A DNA stretch of 64,000 nt, from assembly GCF_005048155.1 (NCBI RefSeq), contig NZ_SUMB01000001.1, forward strand, positions 186,001 to 250,000, given 5' to 3'. Under the pieces are notes generated by a model, which was not told the DNA's origin, did not search any database, and saw only the letters and a program-made list of their open reading frames with translations. Both the position numbers and the translations under genes were made by a program. Of this stretch, positions 36,114-48,200 are shown piece by piece (position 1 is the first letter of the stretch; every line of letters starts with the position of its first letter). This DNA comes from Streptomyces piniterrae (lineage in GTDB: Bacteria > Actinomycetota > Actinomycetes > Streptomycetales > Streptomycetaceae).

Positions 36114-39100
36114 TCACTGCGCGGTATGGGGACGCAGGTGGCGCGCCCTGGCCCGCAGTTCGAACTTCTGGACCTTGCCGATCGGGTTGCGTGGGAGATC
36201 CGGGACGAGCTGGAGCCGTTCCGGCCAGTACTGCTTGGCTGCCTGGTGTCCGTCGAGGTAGCGGCACATCTCCTCGAAGCCGAGCAGCGCGCCGTCCTTG
36301 AGGACGACGAACGCACAGGCACGCTCGCCGAGTCGCTCGTCGGGCATGGCCACGATGGCCACGTCGTCGACGGCGGGGTGACCGAACAGCAGCTGCTCCA
36401 TCTCGGCGACGGGGATCTTCTCGCCGCCGCGGTTGATCACGTCCTTGACCCGGCCGGTGATACGCACGTAGCCCGACTCGTCGATCACCGCGAGGTCGCC
36501 GGTGCGGAACCAGCCACCCGGGGTGAAGGCCTCCGCGGTCAGGTCGGGGCGGTCGAGATAGCCCTCGAACGTCGTCGGCGAGAGGATCTCGAAGTTGCCC
36601 TCGGTGCCCGGTGCCAGCACCTCGCCCCGGTCGTCGGTGACCCGCAGCCGTACGCCGTCGAGGACCCGCCCGTCGGTGCCCCAGCGCCGCTCCGGTGCGT
36701 CGTTCGGCGTGGACAGTGCGCCGAGGCAGGTTTCGGTGGTGCCGAAGGCGCCGCACACCTTCGTGCCCAACACCCCGCTCGCGTGCTCGGCCAGCGAGCG
36801 GGGCACGGTGGCGCCGGTGGCCACGAAGATCCGCAGATGCCGGGGCGCCTCGCCGATCTCCTCGACCGCCTTCACCAGGTCGGCCAGGAACGGCGTGGCG
36901 GCCTGGACGAACGTCGCCCGGTGCGTGTTCAGCGAGACGAGGGCGCGCCGCGCGTCCCACTCGGACTGCAGGATCTGGGGCACGCCCAGCACGGTCGCCA
37001 GCGTCATCCCGTACAGGAACCCGGTCTGGTGGGCGAGTGGAGAAGGCACCCAGACGGCGTCCTCGGGACCGAGGCCGAGATGCCGGATCTCCATCGAGAC
37101 AGCCCGGACCAGGTTCGAGGACGACTGCATGACCCCCTTGGGCTCGCCGGTGGTGCCCGAGGTGAACAGCAGCTGCGCCGTCGTCTCGGCCGCCGGCTGG
37201 ATCGCGTCGAGGGCCGCCCGGTCGACCGTCGTCGTCTTCAGGGCGGTCGCCCAGTCGTGCAGGCGGACGCCGTCCGGGGGCGGTTGTGGCAGTGGGCTGC
37301 TGCCGCCCGACCGGGCCAGCACCACGACATGCTCCAGGTTCGCCGTGTCCGGGCCGCGGGTGGCGGCGAGGGCGAGTGCCTCCTCCGCGGGGCGCCGAGA
37401 GCGGTACTCGTCCATGACGACGAGGACGCGGGCCCTGGAGCGACGCAGGACCAGGCCGAGTTCGCGTTCCCGGAAGAACGGGATGACCGGGCAGCAGACG
37501 GCGCCGATCCGCAGGGCCGCCAGCGACAGCACCACGTACTCCAGGCGGTTGGGCAGCTGGTACGCCACGTTCTCGCCCGGCCGCACGCCGAGTTCGAGGA
37601 GCAGCGCGGCGGCCTTGTCCACCTGGCCGGCCAGATCGCTCCAGGTGACGACGGAGTCGCCGTCCGGGCGTACGTCCACGAGGGCGGTATCACCGGGACG
37701 GGACGCGGCGTGCCGGGCGAGCCACTCCGGCAGGGTGACCTGGCAGGCGTGGTCCGGGTCCGCGGCGGGCTGGACGGGTTTGCGGGCACGGCTTCTGGCG
37801 GAGCGTCCGGGGCCCTTCTCCACGGACGTCGGCACGCCGACGGCGTTCATCATGTCGAGGAAGCCCGGATAGGAGATGCGGTAGGCGTGGGGGTACGTCA
37901 GCGTGGAGTGGCCCCCGGCGCGCGAGGAGGCGACGGCCAGCGACATCAGCACCCGGTGGTCGTTGTACGACGACAGCTCCCCGCCGACCAGACCGTCCAC
38001 CCCGGTCACCCTCAAGGTGTCGTCGGCCAACTCCAGTTCGGCGCCCATGGAGTTGAGCTGGAGCATCGCGCCGGCCCGGTCGGACTCCTTCAGCCGGGTG
38101 TGCGCGACGTTGTGGAACACCGACTCGCCGTGCGCGAAGGTGGCGAGGGTGGAAAGGATGGGAAGCATGTCCGGCACGTCGCGGCAGTCGACGTCGACGG
38201 CCTTCAGCAGGGGGGCGTCCTGCTGGATCCGGACACCGCCGGCCACCGGGTCCAGTTGCATGGGGACGCCCATGGAGCGTGCTATGTCGATGAAGTGGAA
38301 CTCCGGGTGGTCGGTGGGGCCACCGGTCAGGCTTGGTATTCCGCGCAGGAGTACGTCGGAGGGGTGCAGCGCGGCGGTGGCGATGCCGAAGGCCGCGGAT
38401 CCGATGTCGGGGGGCAACGTCAGCTCGGTGGGCCGCACGCTCTGATTCGGCGCCACGTCGAAGCGCCGCCAGTCGGGCGTCACGGTCACTTCCAGGCCGA
38501 ACTCCCGCATCATCGCGACGGTCAGCTCCAGATAGGTGCGTTCGTTGAGCGTGCCCGACACGGTGATGGTGGTGGGGCCGGTGGCGAACGGCGCGAGCAG
38601 CAGCAGTCCGGATATCCACTGGGACAAGGTGCCCGGAATGGTCACCTCGCCGCCCGTGGGCCGATGGCTCCGGATGTGAAGAGGGGGGCAGTCATTCACC
38701 GACTCCAGGCGTACGCCCATCTGTTCCAGTGCCCGCAGCAGCGGGCCCACCGGGCGGTTCCGAAAGTATTTCTGCCCGGTGATCGTGACCGCTCGGTTCG
38801 ACAGGGAGGCGAGCCCGGTCATGAAATAGAGGGTGGTGCCGGAACTGCCGGCCGAGACGGCGTCCTGGACCGGCCGGTAGTGGCCGCCGAGCCCCCGCAC
38901 CACAAAGGTGTCGCCCTCGCGGACGATCCGTACGCCGAGGTCGCGCAGCAGCCGAACGGTGTACTCGACGTGCCGGGCGTCGGACAGGCCGTGGATCCGG
39001 CTCTCTCCGTCCGCGAGCGAGGCGAGGATCAGTGCACGGTGTGCATGATATTTGGAGTTCGGTACGAGGATTTCGCTGGAAATCCGGTGCTGAACTCCCT

Positions 39101-39116
39101 TGACGAGAAGATGCAT
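36114..39116 (-). CDS. Fusion of EPSP-synthase-like enzyme and acyl-CoA ligase
   Basis: A 1000-residue two-domain protein. Residues 1-425 follow 3-phosphoshikimate 1-carboxyvinyltransferase: Lys22 and Arg27 in SKYHAHRAL, SGTTLYF, FRNRP, LSQWISGLL, a catalytic Asp in VPDMLPIL, RLKESDR and NDHRV are kept. By eye the C-terminal PEP-contact Lys is lost (AYRISYPGF) and Ser23 is Tyr. Residues 456-1000 are an AMP-forming ligase with FTSGTTGEPKG near 650, GWFRTGDLAVIDESGYV, and NPIGK with catalytic Lys about 980. Likely roles are phosphate or hydroxyl elimination from a shikimate derivative rather than enolpyruvyl transfer, then CoA activation of the cyclohexadiene acid. First gene of the CHC operon. 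Confidence 0.88.
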   Translation of the reverse strand: MHLLVKGVQHRISSEILVPNSKYHAHRALILASLADGESRIHGLSDARHVEYTVRLLRDLGVRIVREGDTFVVRGLGGHYRPVQDAVSAGSSGTTLYFMTGLASLSNRAVTITGQKYFRNRPVGPLLRALEQMGVRLESVNDCPPLHIRSHRPTGGEVTIPGTLSQWISGLLLLAPFATGPTTITVSGTLNERTYLELTVAMMREFGLEVTVTPDWRRFDVAPNQSVRPTELTLPPDIGSAAFGIATAALHPSDVLLRGIPSLTGGPTDHPEFHFIDIARSMGVPMQLDPVAGGVRIQQDAPLLKAVDVDCRDVPDMLPILSTLATFAHGESVFHNVAHTRLKESDRAGAMLQLNSMGAELELADDTLRVTGVDGLVGGELSSYNDHRVLMSLAVASSRAGGHSTLTYPHAYRISYPGFLDMMNAVGVPTSVEKGPGRSARSRARKPVQPAADPDHACQVTLPEWLARHAASRPGDTALVDVRPDGDSVVTWSDLAGQVDKAAALLLELGVRPGENVAYQLPNRLEYVVLSLAALRIGAVCCPVIPFFRERELGLVLRRSRARVLVVMDEYRSRRPAEEALALAATRGPDTANLEHVVVLARSGGSSPLPQPPPDGVRLHDWATALKTTTVDRAALDAIQPAAETTAQLLFTSGTTGEPKGVMQSSSNLVRAVSMEIRHLGLGPEDAVWVPSPLAHQTGFLYGMTLATVLGVPQILQSEWDARRALVSLNTHRATFVQAATPFLADLVKAVEEIGEAPRHLRIFVATGATVPRSLAEHASGVLGTKVCGAFGTTETCLGALSTPNDAPERRWGTDGRVLDGVRLRVTDDRGEVLAPGTEGNFEILSPTTFEGYLDRPDLTAEAFTPGGWFRTGDLAVIDESGYVRITGRVKDVINRGGEKIPVAEMEQLLFGHPAVDDVAIVAMPDERLGERACAFVVLKDGALLGFEEMCRYLDGHQAAKQYWPERLQLVPDLPRNPIGKVQKFELRARARHLRPHTAQ

Positions 39117-39221
39117 GGGATGTGTTCACTCCTAGGCATTTCGCAAAATCCTCTTGATGAATGCTCTCCGGTATCGGATCGATTCACTATCCCCTAATGG
39201 CCCCTAATGCTGCGGGGCTTA

Positions 39222-39236
39222 CCCGCTCATAGCGGG
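39222..39236 (-). terminator. Small hairpin after the second PKS gene
   Basis: CCCGCT-CAT-AGCGGG in the 129-base gap between the PKS stop and the CHC operon. It may be a weak terminator or leader element; direct CCCCTAATG repeats lie beside it at 39191-39209. Confidence 0.35.
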
Positions 39237-39245
39237 ACCGGGTAA

Positions 39246-42200
39246 CTAGTCGAAATGCTTCTCGACGATTGCGAGCAGTTCTTCGGCGGTCGCCGATTCG
39301 ATGTCGTCCGCGACCGGGTCCGACAGCCGGGTCTCGGGCGGGGCCGTCGTACGGTCGAGTCGGGCGAGCAGGGCGTCGAGCCGGGAGCCGAACCGCGCGC
39401 GGGCGCCCTGGCTGTGCGCGGCGTCCAGCAGGGTGTTCTCCAGCCAGTCGAGCTTCTCCAGGACCTCGTTGGTGAGGGCGTCCCGGTCGGGCTCGAACCG
39501 GTCGCAGAGGAAGTCGGCCACCTCCGCGGGACTCGGGTGGTCGAAGACGAGGGTGGTCGGCAGCGCGAGGCCGCTGACCACGCCGAGCCGGGCGCGCAGT
39601 TCGACGGCCATGAGGGAGTCGAACCCCATGTCGGTGAAGGCGCGGTCCACGGCGACGGCCTGCGACGTGGCATGGCCCAGCACCCCCGCGACCTCCGCGC
39701 GCACCAGATCCAGCACCGCGCCGCGCCGCGTCCCGGCATCCAAGGCCGCGAGGCGCTCGGCCAGTTCCGTCCGGGCGGGGGCCTCGCCGGCAGCAGCGGC
39801 AGGCTCCGTCAGGTGCCGAAGCAGCGGGCTGGGGCGGTTGCTGGCGAAGACGCGGGCGAAGTGGTCCCAGTCGACGTCGACGACCGTGACCGTCGTGTCG
39901 TCATGCTCCAGGGCCTGAGCGAGGGCGGCGGTGGCACCTTGGGGTGGGAGGGCACTGACACCGCGGCGCAGCATCTCCTCCTGGAAGCGGTCGTCCGCCA
40001 TGCCGCCCCCGCTCCAGGGTCCCCAGGCGACGGCCGTGCCGACGGCGCCGCGTGCCCGCCGCCGCTCGACCAGTGCGTCCAGGTGAGCGTTGGCGGCGGC
40101 GTACGGGCCGTTGCCCGCGCTGCCCCAGGTGCCGGCGATGGAGGAATAGACGACGAACGCCGCCAGGTCGTCCCCCAGCACGTCGTCGAGGATTTCCGCG
40201 GCGGTGACCTTCGCGTCGGCCACCGCCGAGAAGTCGTCCCCGACGAGTTCCGTCAACGGCCGTTCGGCGGCGACACCCGCCGCGTGCACCACCGCGCGGA
40301 CGGGGGCGCCCTCAGCGGCAAGGCCCTCGGCCAGCCGGCCGACGGCGTCGCGGTCGGTCACGTCGCAGGCCGTCAGGTCGACCGTCGCGCCGAGTGCCTC
40401 CAGTTCGGCGCGCAGTACCTCGGCGCCGGGAGCGGCGGGACCACGACGGCTGGCGAGGACCAGCCGGGACACACCCCGCGAGGCAAGCATGCGGGCGGTG
40501 TGCGCACCGAGCGCTCCGGTACCGCCGGTGATCAGAACCGCTCCGTCCGTCCACCCGTCCGCACCGGGTGCGTGGGCGCCGGCCCCCGGGTCGTCGGGCG
40601 TGCCGGCAGGGGTGAGGCGACGCGCACGAACGCCGTCCCCGCGCAGTGCCACCTGGTCCTCCCCGGTGGTCCCGGAAAGGACGACGGCCAAGCCGGCCGG
40701 CTCCCCTTCGGCGGGGAGATCGATCAGACCGCCCCACAGCGCCGGGTGTTCGAGGGCGGCGACGCGACCGAGGCCCCATACCTGGGCGTGCCAGGGGTCT
40801 GGTGCGGTGTCCGCCGGCCCGGTTCGTACGGCGCCCCGCGTCAGCGTCCACAGACGGGTCGATATGTCCGCGTCGTGCAGGGCCTGCAGGAGCACCAGGG
40901 TGGCCAGTGCCCCGGCCGCGACGCCGCGGTGCCTGGTGTCCTCGCCGCCGGACTCCGCCAGCAGGGACACCGTCCCCGCCACCGTGCCGTCGGCGGCCGC
41001 GGCAAGTTCCTTCGCCAACGTCGCGCGGTCCGTGCGGTGCGGATCGACGGTGATGACCCGGGGGTTCGCACCTGCGGCGGCGAGCGCCCGCCGCACGGCG
41101 TCGGCCGTCGTGGTGTCGGCGGCATCCCTGGGTACGACGATCCACCACGTGCCGTCGAGCGCCACGGCCGTGTCGTCCGCGGGCACTTGGTCCCAGGCGA
41201 CGCGGTAGCGCCAGCCCGCGGCCCGAGCGAGCGTGGTGCTGGTGCGGTGCCAGTCGTGCAGCACCGGCAGCGCGGCCCGCAGGGACGTCTCCGCGTCGAG
41301 ACCGAGGGTGCGGGTCAGGCCGTCGAGGTCCTGGTTTTCGACAACCTGCCAGAACCGTGCCTTCGTCGCGTCGTCCACGGAGCCGGTGCCTCGGCCCGCC
41401 GCCGTGTCCTCGTCCAGCCAGTAGCGCTCGTGCTGGAAGGAGTAGGTGGGGAGCCGGACCTGCCTGCCCTCGTCGAGCGCCGCCGTCCAGTCGACGGATA
41501 CGCCGTGGGCGTGCCCGGCGCCGAGCGCCGTGACCAGGGTGCGTACCTCGGGCTGATCGCGTCGCGCGGAGGCGAGGACCGGCTTCTCCGTCCCTGCCAG
41601 AGGCGCCAGCGCGGCGTCCGGGCCGAGTTCGACGAGCACGTCAGCGTCGTCCAGGCCGCTGAGGGCGTCGGCGAAGCGTACGGCGTGGCGGGCGTGGTCG
41701 AGCCAGTACTCCGCGGACGCGAAGGGCCGTGAGCTGTCGGCCGACGGGCTGACCGGGATGGACGGCTCGTGGAAGGTCAGTTCGCCGAGGACCGCCGCGA
41801 AGTCGTCGAGCATCGGCTCCATGAGTGGCGAGTGGAAGGCGTGGCTCACCCTCAGCCGGGTTGTACGGCGGCCCTGTTCACGCCAGTGGTCCGCGATCCG
41901 CAGCACGTCGGCCTCCGTCCCGGAGACGACGACGGCTTCGGGGCCGTTCACGGCGGCGATCGCCACATCCGGTACGCCCGCGAGGCTCGCGGCCACCTCA
42001 TCCTCGCCCGCGGCGATCGCGACCATGGCCCCGCCGTCCGGCAACGCCTGCATCAACTGGCCGCGCACCACGGCCAACCGGGCCCCGTCGTCCAGGGACA
42101 ACGTCCCGGCCACCACCGCGGCGGCGATCTCCCCGACCGAATGCCCCGCGAGCACGGAGAACTCCACGCCCCACGACTGCCACAATCGCGCCATCGCCAC

Positions 42201-45200
42201 TTCGAACGCGAACAACGCCGGCTGCGCGAACTCCGTCCGCTCCAACACCTCCGCGGACCCCGACCACATCACCTCCCGCAACGACCGCCCCAACAACGGA
42301 TCCACCACCGCGCACACTTCGTCCAGCACATCGGCGAACACCGGGAAACGCCCCGCCAGTTCACGCCCCATACCCGACCGCTGCGCACCCTGACCGGAGA
42401 AGAGGCCCGCCACACGTCCGCGTCCGGCCGTTCCGGTGGACACCGCGCGGCGCGGCGTCGTCGCGGCCGGGTCCGCGAGTGCGGCGAGGGCGTCGAGCAG
42501 CTCCTGCCGGTCCTCGGCCACCAGGACCGCCCGATGGTCGTGAAGGGACCGGGTCATGACCAATGACCAGGCCACATCGGCCGGTTCGAGCCCCGGGCGG
42601 CCGAGCAGGTGGGAGTGCAGGGCGCGGGCCTGTGCCGGGAGTCCGGCCGCGCTGCGGGCGGTGAGCACATACGGCAGTGGAGTCCGGGCCGCGGCGGAGT
42701 CCGACGTGTCCACGGGAGCGCCGCTCTCGACGGACTCGCCGTCCACAGGTGCTCCCTCGGCGGGCTCGCCGTCGAGGGGATCGCCCTCCGCCAGCACGAT
42801 GTGCGCGTTCGTGCCGCTGATACCGAACGACGACACGCCGGCCAGGCGCGGCCGGTCGCCTCGGGGCCAGGGGCGTTCCTCGGTGAGGAGTCGCACGGCC
42901 TCCGACGACCAGTCCACCTCGGGTGACGGCGGGTCGGCGTGCAGCGTGCGGGGCAGCAGTTCGTGTCGCAGTGCCTGCACCATCTTGATCACACCGCCGA
43001 CTCCGGCCGCCGCCTGTGCGTGGCCGATGTTCGACTTCAGCGACCCGAGGTACAGCGGCCGCTCCGCCTCGCGCTCCCGGCCGTAGGTCGCGATCAGGGC
43101 CTGGGCCTCGATCGGGTCGCCCAGCCGGGTGCCGGTGCCGTGCGCCTCGACGGCGTCGACCTCGGTGGCTGCGATGCCCGCCTGCGCGAGCGCGGCCGCC
43201 ACGACGCGTTGCTGCGCGGGACCGCTCGGGGCGGTCAGGCCGTTGGACGCACCGTCCTGGTTGACGGCGGAGCCCTGGACCACGGCGAGGACCTCGTGTC
43301 CCAGCCGGCGCGCGTCGGACAGCCGTTCCACGACGAGCAGGCCGACGCCCTCCGACCAGCCGGTGCCGTCCGCGTCGGCGGAGAACGACTTGCACCGGCC
43401 GTCCACGGCCAGGCCGCCCTGGCGGCTGAACTCGACGAAGATGTGCGGTGACGCCATCACGGTGGCGCCGCCCGCCAGCGCGAGATCACACTCGCCCCGG
43501 CGCAGCGCCTGGCCGGCGAGGTGCAGGGCGACCAGCGAGGTCGAGCAGGCGGTGTCGAGCGTGACCGCCGGGCCCTGAAGGCCGAGAAGGTAGGAGATAC
43601 GCCCGGACATGACGCTGTTGCTGTTGGCGATGCCGATGATCCCCTCAAGGTTCTCCGGCGTGCTGCTCAGACGCGAGAAGTAGTCGTTGTACATGGTGCC
43701 GACGAACACGCCGGTACGGCTGTCGTGCAGGGTGTCGGGAGCGATCCCCGCATGCTCCACGGCCTCCCAGGACGCCTCCAGCAGCAGCCGCTGCTGCGGG
43801 TCCATGGCCAGCGCCTCACGGGGCGAGATACCGAAGAAGGCCGCGTCGAACCCGGCGGGGTCGTCGAGGAATCCACCCTGACTGGTGTACGTGGTACCGG
43901 CCCGGGAGCGGTCCGGGTGGTAGAGGCCCGCCAGGTCCCATCCCCGGTCGGTGGGGAATTCGCCGACGGCGTCCCGGCCCTGCGCTACGAGTCGCCACAG
44001 ATCCTCGGGAGACGCGACACCGCCCGGGTAGCGGCAGGCCATCCCGACGATGGCGAGGGGTTCGTCGGCGACGGCCGTCCTGGGCGTGGCGGGCTGCCGG
44101 GGGAGTGGCGACGGCTCGGTGGCGAGCTCGCTCTCCAGGTGCCGGGCGAGCGCGCCGGCGGTCGGATGGTCGAAGACCAGCGTCGCGGGCAGACGGACAC
44201 CGGTCGCGGCCGAAAGCCGGTTGCGCAGTTGGACGGACATGAGGGAGTCGAAACCGAACTCGCCCAGCGGGCGCTCCGCGTCGACCGCGCTCATGTCGTG
44301 GTGCCCGACGGCCGAGGCGATCTCGGCCCGTACGAGGTCGGACAACGCCTTGCCGCGGTCCCCGGACGGGAGGGCGGCCAGCCGCTCGGCCGTCGATCCG
44401 GGCGCGGCCGTCGCGGCGGACGCCGTTGTGTGGCGCGGCGCGGGACGGAGAGCCGTGAAGAGCGGGGCAGGACGGCCGGCGGCGAACACCGGCAGGAAAC
44501 GCGACCACGCCACGTCGGCCAGAACCCGGTTCTCGCCGAGGGACACCGCCGTCGACAGCGCCGCCACGGCGTCGTCGACCGGGAGCGGGATGAGGCCCTG
44601 GCGTCGCAGCCGTCGCTCCAGGTCGGCGTCGACCATGCCGCCGCCCGACCATGGACCCCATGCGAGCGCCGTGCCGGCCAGACCGCGTGCTTGGCGCCGG
44701 GCGGCCAGCGCCTCCAGCACGGCGTTGCCCGCCCCGTACGCGCTCTGCCCCGAAGCTCCCCAGACACCGGAGACGGAGGAGAAGACGACGAAGGCGTCCA
44801 AGTCGGCTTCGCCGAGCACCTCGTCGAGGACCCGGGCACCGCCCGCCTTGCCCTCCAGGACGGCGTGGAACCGGTCGAGGGTGGTCTCCAGCAACGGTGT
44901 CTCGTCGGCGACTCCCGCAGCATGGAACACCGCGCGGACGGGGGTGCCCGCGTCCGCCGCCTCACGCACCAGCTCGGCCATGGCGGACCGGTCGGCGACA
45001 TCGGCGGCGACGATCCGTACCGGGGTGCCGGTGGCGGCCAGTTCGGCCAGCAGTTCCTGCGCGCCGGGCGCCTCCGGACCCCGGCGGGAGACGAGCAGCA
45101 GGGAGCAGCCGCCGAGGCCCGCGGCCCAGCGGGCGACATGACCGCCCAGCGCCCCGGTGCCCCCGGTGATCACCACTGTGCCGGACGGCGTCCAGTCGGC

Positions 45201-48200
45201 GGCCGGTTGCGTCGCCCGTTCCGGCTTGATCAGGCGGCGTACGGACACCCCGTCGGGCCTGAGGCGGATCTGGTCCTCGCCCGTGCCCGCGGAGAGCAGG
45301 CCGGCCAGGCAGTCGAGGTCGGGCCGTACGCCGGCCGGGGGCAGATCGACCAGGCCGCCCCAGCGGTCCGGGAGTTCGAGGGCCGCCGCCCGGCCTGCGC
45401 CCCACACGGCGGCCGTGTCGAGCTCGTCGTCCGACTCATGGGTCAGGCACCACACCGGGGCGTCCACACCGGCGTCGGTGAGCGCCTGCAGCGCGGTGAC
45501 GAGGAGGTCCGGGTGGGCGGCGAACAGCAGCACACCCATCGGGTCCGCGGCTGTGGGAACTTGTGTGACGTCGGCCAGCCGTGCCACGAGACCGGGGCGG
45601 TCCGCGGTGGTGTCGAGATCGACGGCGAGCGTGTGCTCGGCCAGGTCCCGGGTCCAGGAGACGTCCGTCGCCGGTGGCGCGAGGACGATCCAGGTGCCGG
45701 GGAGCCGGTCGGCACGCGGCGGGTCGGGCAGGATCTGCCAGGTGACCTCGTAGCCGAGGCGATGGATGTGCCCGTCCGCCCGTGCCGTCAGCCGGGCGGT
45801 GTCAGCCACCCTCAGCACCAGTTCCCCGATGGTGAGGACCGGGTCCCCGGTGCTGGTGACCGCGTCCAGGCGCATGGTCTCGGCGCCGGTCCTCAGGCGT
45901 ACGCGCAGTTCGGAGGCGCCGGGGGAGTGCACGGTCACCCGGCCGAAGGCGAAGGGCAGCCGGACCTGCTGACCGGAGTCGGCGGCTGCCAGCGGGTGCA
46001 GGGCGGCGTCCAGCAGCGCGGGGTGGCAGCCGTACCGGCCGTCGTGGGCCGGCTCGGGGAGGACGACCTCGGCGTACAGCTCGTCGCCGGACCGCCATAG
46101 CGCCCGCAGGCCGCGGAAGACCGGGCCGTAGCCGTAGCCACGGGCGGCGAGGGTGTCGTAGAGCTCCTCGACCGGCATCTCCTCGGCGCCCTGCGGCGGC
46201 CACTGTCCGATGGCCCACTCGGCGTCGGTGCGAGGGTTCCCCTGAGGGGAGGACGCGGGGGGCTCTGCCACGAGCCTTCCCGTGGCGTACTCCACCCAGT
46301 CGCTGTCGCCGTCGCTCCGGCCTCGGACGACCAGCGCGCGCTCCGGCTCGCCCGGCGGTTCGACCCAGACCTGGATGTCGGTGCCGGCGGCGGGCAGGAC
46401 GAGCGGCGTCTGGACGACGAGGTCGGCGACCTGCCGCCACCCCACCTGCCGGGCGGCCCGCAGGGCGAGTTCCAGGAAACCGGTACCGGGGAAGAGCACG
46501 GCACCGGAGACCGCGTGGTCGGCGAGCCAGGGGTCACGGTCGGGCGAGATCCTGCCGGTGAGCACCACGCCGCCCTGACCCGGCAGTTCCACGATGCCGG
46601 ACAGCAGGGGGTGGTCCAGCGCGTCGGCACCGTCACCCGTGAGGGCGGGGGGCGCGAGCCAGTAGCGTCGGTGCTGGAAGGGGTAGGCGGGCAGGTCGGC
46701 ACGGGGAGCAGCCGGGAAGAGGGCCGTCCAGTCGACCTCGACGCCATGCGCATGGGCCTCGCCGAGCGCGGTCAGCAGAGTCAGGGTCTCGCTCTGCTCA
46801 CGGCGGCAACTCGGCAGAACCGTACGACCGGTGTCGATCAGCGGTGCCAGGACCGCGTCGGGGCCGATCTCGACGACGACGTCCACCTCCGCGAGTCGCG
46901 TGACGGCGTCATGGAACCGCACCGCCCGACGGGCGTGGTCGACCCAGTAGGCCGAGGTGGCGAACGGATGCGTGGTCTCGGCCGACGCCATCACCGGCAG
47001 CGTCGGCTCCCTCCGGTCCAACTCCTCCGCCACCACACGGAACTCGTCCAGAACCGGTTCCATCAACGGCGAGTGGAACGCGTGGCTGACCCGTAGCCGG
47101 CTCGTGCGCCGACCACGCTCGCGCCATATCCCGGCGACCCGCTCGACCTCCTCACGGGCACCGGAGACCACCACCGCCTCAGGGCCGTTGACCGCGGCGA
47201 TGCCCACGAGCGCCGGATCCCCCAGCGTCGCGGCGACCTCCTCCTCGCCGGCGGCGACCGCCAGCATCGCTCCGCCCTCCGGCAACCGCTGCATCAGCCG
47301 GCCGCGCACCACGGCCAACCGGGCCCCGTCCTCCAGGGACAACGCCCCGGCCACGACCGCGACGGCGATCTCCCCCACGGAGTGCCCCGCGAGCACGGAG
47401 AACTCCACGCCCCACGACTGCCACAACCGCGCCATCGCCACCTCGAACGCGAACAACGCCGGCTGCGCGAACTCCGTCCGCTCCAACACCTCCGTAGGCC
47501 CCGACCACATCACCTCCCGCAACGACCGCCCCAACAACGGATCCACCACCGCGCACACCTCGTCCAGCGCCCCGGCGAACACCGGGAAATCCGCGGCCAG
47601 TTGATGGCCCATCCCGACGTGCTGAGCGCCTTGGCCGGAGAACACAGCCGCCACTCGACCGCCGCCGGCGGCCACGGGAGTGACGTCACCGAGCCCGGCC
47701 AGCACGGCGTCGCGGTCACCCGTGACCGTCGCACGATGCTCGAACGCCGTCCGGTGCACAGCCGACTCCCGCGCCGCCCGCGCGAGGGACAGCTCCGGCC
47801 GAGCCGCCAGGTGGCCCCGCAGTGCCGCCGCCTGCGCACGCACGGCCCCCGGCGTCCTGCCCGACAGCACCAGCGGTACCGATGTCTCCGCCCACGGGGC
47901 AGACGGCTCCGTCTCTTTCTCTCCGGCGGGCTCGGGGACGAACTCCTCCACGATCACATGCGCGTTCGTGCCGCTCATTCCGAAGGAGGACACACCAGCC
48001 CGACGCGGGCGGTCCTCGACGCGCTCCCACGCCCGCTCCCGCGCCAGCAGCGCGACCGCCCCCGAGGACCAGTCGACCTCCGTCGACGGACGCTCCGCGT
48101 AAAGGCTCCGTGGCAGTACGCCGTGCCGCAGGGCCTGCACCATCTTGATCACGCCACCGACGCCCGCGGCCGCCTGGGTGTGCCCGATGTTCGACTTCAA

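Noticed and set aside
39246..39500. Terminal thioesterase at the end of the second PKS
   Set aside because: The C-terminus is a docking-type helical region with no GxSxG hydrolase domain, so release must occur elsewhere.
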